64,000 nt of DNA. Source: Chloracidobacterium sp. (GTDB lineage Bacteria; Acidobacteriota; Blastocatellia; Pyrinomonadales; Pyrinomonadaceae). The notes beneath the pieces are model-generated. The model was given only the letters and a program-made list of their open reading frames with translations. It had not been told where the DNA came from and ran no database searches. The position numbers and the translations under genes are program-made. Position 1 is the first letter of the stretch; the number at the start of each line of letters is the position of its first letter. Below, piece by piece: positions 59,338-64,000 of this stretch. The DNA lies in NCBI GenBank assembly GCA_016706275.1, contig JADJJY010000001.1, positions 1,400,358-1,464,357 on the forward strand, read 5' to 3'.

Positions 59338-61067
59338 ATGAGAGCTAAGTTCGTTTGCGTGTGTGTTGTTGTGTCGATGTTTGCCCAGATGGCGGTGGGG
59401 CAGAGGGACGAGTTGGCGGGATATAACGATCCGCCGTCGCGGCTGCGTGGGGTGATCGAGCGGTTTGATGCGGATGTCGGGATACTTAACCGGTTCTATT
59501 CGGCGGGGACTTCGCCCAATAGGGCGTCGAGGTTTACGCAGCTATATTCGGACGAGCTAAAAGTGCTGGCGGGGCTGAACTTTGATTCGCTAAATCACGA
59601 CGAGCAGGTCGATTACATACTTTTTAAGAATTACCTTGAGCACGAAGACAAAGAGGCCATGAGGTATCAGGCACAGCTTACCGAGATGGCGTCGATGATG
59701 CCTTTTGCGGCGACGATCAGCGACCTCGAGGACGCGCGGCGTCAGCTTACGCCGATCGATGCGGCGAAGTCCGCGGCGTTGCTTAATGACCTTGCGAAAC
59801 GTATCGCCGCAACGCAGCGGTCGTTCGAGCAGAAAGAAATGCCAAGCCCAAAACGCACCGTTGCTAATCGTGCCGCCCGGACGGTCGGCGAACTGCGTAA
59901 TGTGCTGCGGCGTTGGTACGGCTATTACAATTTGTACGACCCGACGTTCACCTGGTGGTGCGAGTCGCCGTTTAAGGCGGCGGACGATGCGCTGGCGAAA
60001 TATCAAGGGTTTATAACTTCGCGGCTTGTCGGCATCGCGGCGGATGATAAGACGACGATCATCGGCGACCCGATCGGAAGGGAAGCGTTGATACAAGAGC
60101 TTGAGTTCGAGATGATCCCGTACACGCCGGAGGAGCTGATCGAGATCGCCAATAAGGAATTTGAATGGTGCATCACCGAGTTTAAGAAAGCGTCGCGTGA
60201 GATGGGCTACGGCGACGATTATATGAAGGCCATCGAGGCCGTGAAACAGAAATACGTCGAACCCGGCAAACAGCCCGAACTGATCAAAAAGCTCGCATAC
60301 GAAGCGATCGAGTATGTCGAAAAGAACGATCTCGTGACCGTGCCAAAGATCGCACGAGACGGTTGGCGGATGGAGATGATGACGCCCGAGCGGCAGCTCG
60401 TCGCGCCATTTTTCTTAGGCGGCGAGACGATACTCGTGTCGTATCCGACCGACGGCATGACGCACGAGCAAAAGATGATGTCTATGCGCGGCAACAACCC
60501 GCATTTTGCCCGAGCCGTAACGCATCACGAATTAATTCCCGGCCATCACCTGCAAGGGTTTATGGCACAGCGTCACCGTGCATATCGCGGTGATTTTCGC
60601 ACTCCGTTCAACACCGAGGGTTGGGCGTTGTATTGGGAGTTTCTATTGTGGGACAGAGGATTTAGCAAGACGCCTGAGGACAAGATCGGAGCGTTGTTTT
60701 GGCGTTCGCACCGTGCGGCACGCATTATCTTTAGCCTAAACTTTCACCTCGGCAACTGGACGCCCGAGCAATGCGTCGATCTGCTGGTAAACAAGGTCGG
60801 GCACGAACGCGACAACGCACTTGGCGAAGTGCGGCGGTCGTTCTCGGGGAGATTACGGCCCGCTGTATCAGATCGCGTATATGATGGGCGGGCTTCAATT
60901 TCACCAGATGCATCGCGACTTGGTCGATTCGAAAAGATGACTGACAGGCATTCCCGATGCCATTCTAAAAGAAGGCCCGATCCCGGTCGAAATGGTGCGG
61001 GCCGCTGACGAACCAAAAACTGACGCGGGACTACAAGGCTAATTGGCGGTATTACAAGCTGAATTAA
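59338..61067 (+). CDS. DUF885 metallopeptidase-like protein, 3' end frameshifted
   Basis: Signal peptide ending near M-A-V-G-Q, then a long helical domain. The zinc motif H-H-E-L-I-P-G-H-H-L-Q lies at about residue 397, with Glu in F-N-T-E-G-W-A. The frame is normal to about base 60850. After that the expected C-terminus (D-Y-G-P-L-Y-Q, G-G-L-Q-F, M-T-D-R, E-G-P-I-P-V-E-M-V-R-A) is spread over several frames and ends at TAA 61065-61067. At least four small indels, mostly in or near short base runs, separate them; the simple frame stops at 61008. Confidence 0.8.
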
Positions 61068-61074
61068 CGTCGGA

Positions 61075-62227
61075 TTATTTTACCTTCGCCGAAACGCGTT
61101 CGAAATTAGCCTTTGCCGACTTGGCAAGATCGGCCTCGCCATGAGCTTCGGCCAGTCTGTAAAGCTTTCTCGTAGTTTTCCTTTGCTAGTTTTAGGTCGC
61201 CGTTCTTTTCATATCCGGCCGCGAGGCTGTCATAGCAATTTGCCGCGTACGGATAACTTTCAACGTTTGTTTTGAATGCCTCGATCGCTTCGGCGATTCG
61301 ATTTGCCTTGAGCAACTGATATCCCATTTGATTTAGAGTTGTCTCAGGGATCGGTATCCTGTATCCGAACCGGTCAGATAGCTTTTTGTAATGACTTTGC
61401 AGTTCCCCGACGGTTCCGCCCTTTGGCTGCCAGCCCGCGAAGATCTTTCGCATACCCGCATAATACCCAGGCAAAACGACGGAGCCGTGATTTTCATCTT
61501 TTGAATTGCCGAAATTCGTATTCTAGGTCTTTGGGCTTTGATCGTTTGAGCAGATCCTGTAGAGCGTTAAAGGCTTTGAGATATGTCGGCTCATCTCCGA
61601 CGGCGAAAAAGAATGTCTTGTTCCACTTTTATCTTGCTTGAGGATCTCTTCGGTACGTTTGATGACGTAACTGTCGTCATACGCCAGAGCAGGACTTGCC
61701 GCGATGTAGGCGTTAAATAGCTCGGGCCGCGAAATAAACGCATACATCGCAAATAACCCGCCGAGCGAATGTCCCGCGAATATCCGGTAGGGCTGGGTGC
61801 GATAATTTTTTCTACAAGAGGTATGACTTCGGTTTCGATGAACTGCAGGAATTTCGGCCCGCCGCCGACATTTCCGCCTTTGCCGTCGTCGGTCGGCGTC
61901 AGATCGCGAACGATCGGTATTTTGGATGCCGACGAGGATCATCTCAGGCATCATCCCGCTCCAGGCTTGCTGTTCGATGATCGCCGCCATTACTGCGTTT
62001 TGCGGTGGATGAGCGTCAAGCATGTAGACGACGGGATATCGGCTAATGCCGCGTTCATAATCCGCCGGTACGCGGACGAGGATTGTTCGTTCTTCGTTTA
62101 AGACGGTAGAGCTGATCTTGTATCGCGCATGGGCGACGCTCGCGACAAGCTGCGGCTGAGCGTTGGCAGAACTACAGGATATTAAGCCTGCAAACATCAA
62201 GAGAAAATGTGCGAACGCACAAACCAA
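61075..62227 (-). pseudogene. secreted esterase with TPR tail, multiply frameshifted
   Basis: Reading across frames gives a signal peptide (possible lipobox L-I-S-C), an esterase fold (V-V-Y-M-L-D, F-A-G-H-S-L-G-G nucleophile elbow, A-S-P-A-L) and C-terminal TPR-like helices (N-Q-M-G-Y-Q-L-L, N-C-Y-D-S-L-A-A-G-Y). At least five indels are needed, e.g. one base missing in R-(D)-E-N-H-G near 61490, and two compensating ones around 61815-61930. The TPR end only closes properly (A-H-G-E-A-D-L-A-K) after another shift near 61160. The last stop is TAA at 61075-61077. Either decayed or poorly sequenced. Confidence 0.75.
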
Positions 62228-62397
62228 AAAATCTCGTTTGTTTTAACATAATTACCGGATCCCGAAACATTTTTACAGTCTTAGATGCACTATCGAATAC
62301 AAGGTTGTCGAAGCTCTGGATGTATACGGTTAGGATCAGAAAATAGATCACGAATTGCAAAACAAAATTGTAGGGAACTGCGTTAAATAAACTAACT

Positions 62398-63393
62398 ATG
62401 AAACACAATTATTTCAAACGAACGATTGCCGTCGCTGCTCTGTTGCTGGCGGCGAACATATTTAGCCTTGCTCAATCGAGCTGCAAATTGACGATCAGCG
62501 AAACGAATGTTCGAGCGGAGATGAACTTTCTTGCCGGCGATGCGATGCAGGGACGCGGCAGCGGGACGATGTTCGAGCGGATCGCAGCCGAATATATCGG
62601 ATCTCAGTTCATGCAGTTTGGCCTAGAGCCCGCGGGTGAGATGGGGCCGGACGGGAAGCAGACATATGTGCAGACCGTGCCTTTTAAGTCGCGGCGAACC
62701 GGGGTTGAAGGCAAGACGTGGAACGCGATGGGTAAGATCACTGGTAGCGATAGGTATTTAGCGTCGGAGGTCATCTTGCTAACATCGCACCTCGATCATC
62801 TCGGTGTTCGCGACAATGCTCCCGGCGATGACAAGATATTTAACGGTGCCGATGACGATGCGTCAGGTTCTGTCGCTGTGTTGGAACTTGCTCGGGTGCT
62901 TGGCAGTGGCAAGCGTCCTAAGCGGACGGTTTATTTTGTTTGCTTTGGCTCGGAGGAAGCGGGTGGTTATGGGGCGACATATTTCGTCAACAATATGCCG
63001 TTTCCGAAAGAGAAACTAGTCGCGAATCTTGAGTTTGAGATGATCGGACGGCCGGACGCGAAAGTTAAGGCTGAGGAACTATGGTTGACCGGGTATGAAC
63101 GCTCAAACCTCGGGCCGGAGCTTGCGAAACGCGGGGCAAAGCTTGTGCAAGATCCGCATCCTGACCAAAACTTTTTCTTCCGCTCGGATAATATTCAGCT
63201 TGCAAAGGCCGGAATTATAGCCCACACCGTGTCGAGCTTTGGGCTGCACACCGACTATCACAAGGCGAGCGACGAGGTAAAGACGATCGACTTTAGCCAC
63301 ATGACGCGCTCGATCAACTCGATGGTCAAACCGGTGCAGTGGCTGATAAATTCAAAATTCAAACCCGCATGGAACGAAGGTAAGAAACCTTAA
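62398..63393 (+). CDS. M28 family aminopeptidase
   Basis: 331 residues with a signal peptide ending near F-S-L-A-Q. Two-zinc ligands are present: H in S-H-L-D-H-L-G, D in G-A-D-D-D-A-S-G, E-E in F-G-S-E-E-A-G-G, acidic residue in F-E-M-I-G, and His in L-H-T-D-Y-H. It lacks the PA domain found in longer M28 enzymes. The frame is intact although both neighbours are frameshifted. It would act as a periplasmic or secreted aminopeptidase, complementing the S46 peptidase. Confidence 0.92.
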   Translation: MKHNYFKRTIAVAALLLAANIFSLAQSSCKLTISETNVRAEMNFLAGDAMQGRGSGTMFERIAAEYIGSQFMQFGLEPAGEMGPDGKQTYVQTVPFKSRRTGVEGKTWNAMGKITGSDRYLASEVILLTSHLDHLGVRDNAPGDDKIFNGADDDASGSVAVLELARVLGSGKRPKRTVYFVCFGSEEAGGYGATYFVNNMPFPKEKLVANLEFEMIGRPDAKVKAEELWLTGYERSNLGPELAKRGAKLVQDPHPDQNFFFRSDNIQLAKAGIIAHTVSSFGLHTDYHKASDEVKTIDFSHMTRSINSMVKPVQWLINSKFKPAWNEGKKP

Positions 63394-63791
63394 CGAGCAA
63401 GGCGATGGCCAAATAACGTAATAGTAATAAACATCAAGTAAGCCGATAACGATGAACCACATCGGCTGGCCCGGCAACATAAAGATATTGCCGATCATGC
63501 CGAGAGTTAGGAAAGTCCCGACGACCACCGGTAACGTGATGCCTTGGGAAACCTGACGACTCATCTTTGTAACGATAAAGCCACCGGCGAACGAGGCGAG
63601 AAAATAGCCAATGAGCACGATCACATAGCCGAGCGGGAGGCACATTTGCCATAAAATCGCGAAGCCTTACCGAGTCTTCCATGATCTCGGCTTGGCGGCA
63701 TGACAACTAACGTATTGATCATTTCGACGATCATCATAATGCCAAACGATACGATCAGAGCGACGACGACAGCCAGAATTTTACGTCCCAT
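63352..63791 (-). pseudogene. small membrane protein, frameshifted twice
   Basis: The N-terminal helix (M-G-R-K-I-L-A-V-V-V-A-L-I) starts at ATG 63791. The middle (A-E-I-M-E-D-S-V-R-L-R-D-F-M) continues in a second frame from about 63690. The remaining helices (Y-V-I-V-L-I-G-Y-F-L-A-S-F-A-G-G) continue in a third frame from about 63640. Joined, they make a ~130-residue protein with about four membrane segments. The open frame overlaps the end of the convergent M28 gene. Family not recognised. Confidence 0.65.
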
Positions 63792-63938
63792 TAACACCTC
63801 CAGTGGTCAGATCGATTTTGTTAACCAACGCTCATACTTATATACCCAAACTGGTGTGCAAGTCAAGATGGTATCTATCGTGGCCTGATTTCCCTTTCCG
63901 TGATTCGAACTCCTTTCGCGTCTACCATCTGATAACCT

Positions 63939-64000
63939 ATGAACATGCTTATTTTAGGCATCGAAAGTTCGTGCGATGAGACGGCTGCGGCGGTAGTGCG
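63939..64000 (+). CDS. tsaD: tRNA N6-adenosine threonylcarbamoyltransferase, N-terminal fragment
   Basis: Only the first ~20 codons are inside the window: L-I-L-G-I-E-S-S-C-D-E-T-A-A-A-V-V is the diagnostic start of TsaD/Kae1/Gcp. It transfers the threonylcarbamoyl group made by TsaC (at 12155) to tRNA A37. ATG 63939 or 63945 is the start. Confidence 0.93.
   Translation, partial: MNMLILGIESSCDETAAAVV

Overview
The window looks like chromosome from an acidobacterium of the Blastocatellia/Pyrinomonadaceae kind. This is an inference: three proteins carry the 'VWFA-related Acidobacterial' architecture, and there are S46 and M28 exopeptidases, an ARPP-1/DUF6569-like protein, many lipoproteins, and abundant short hairpin and text-like repeats between genes. 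There is no prophage, CRISPR array, rRNA or tRNA that I can recognise. Both edges cut genes: the C-terminal half of a CorC/HlyC-type protein on the left and the first codons of tsaD on the right.

Layout. 0-8 kb: a lipoprotein, a GT2-like transferase, enolase, a HEAT-like protein, a GNAT, a phosphoglycerate mutase homologue (gpmI type) whose active site is largely missing, a GT9 heptosyltransferase and thymidine kinase. 8-16 kb: lipoprotein, ARPP-1-like protein, uvrC, Sua5-type tsaC, a GT39/ArnT-like transferase and a Gfo/Idh oxidoreductase. 16-23 kb: a serine hydrolase, two tandem VWA proteins, glgC and mtgA. 23-29 kb: S46 peptidase, M23 endopeptidase and an ECF sigma / twin-zinc-finger anti-sigma / B-box membrane protein operon. 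29-36 kb: SRAP (HMCES/YedK), a secreted NlpC/P60-like protein, an unusual PLP-enzyme fusion and a REP-associated tyrosine transposase with its palindromes. 36-43 kb: flippase-like membrane protein, nrdR, lon and an MltD-like transglycosylase. 42-46 kb: SGNH lipoprotein, OafA-type acyltransferase and a secreted esterase. 46-50.5 kb: an Rrf2-headed redox operon (quinone/alcohol reductase, NADP-binding protein, old yellow enzyme, glutathione peroxidase, thioredoxin). 50-56 kb: a third VWA protein, a Tat-exported PhoX-like protein, deoB and a two-gene unit with an arginyl/leucyl-transferase-like protein. 56-58 kb: an AT-rich pair encoding a Ser/Thr kinase and a protein with a PD-...-QxK nuclease-like signature. 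58-64 kb: an 11-unit 21-bp tandem array, then a DUF885 peptidase, an esterase and a small membrane protein that all carry frameshifts, an intact M28 peptidase, and tsaD.

Best candidates for new biology: (1) the kinase/QxK-nuclease cassette; (2) the gpmI-family pseudoenzyme near enolase; (3) the Rrf2 operon, whose promoter -10 box lies inside a perfect palindrome that ends exactly at the start codon; (4) several families of short, text-like periodic repeats that fill intergenic regions and also appear as in-frame peptides inside otherwise normal enzymes; (5) the 21-bp array. All family assignments come from reading motifs; no database search or computed statistic was available.
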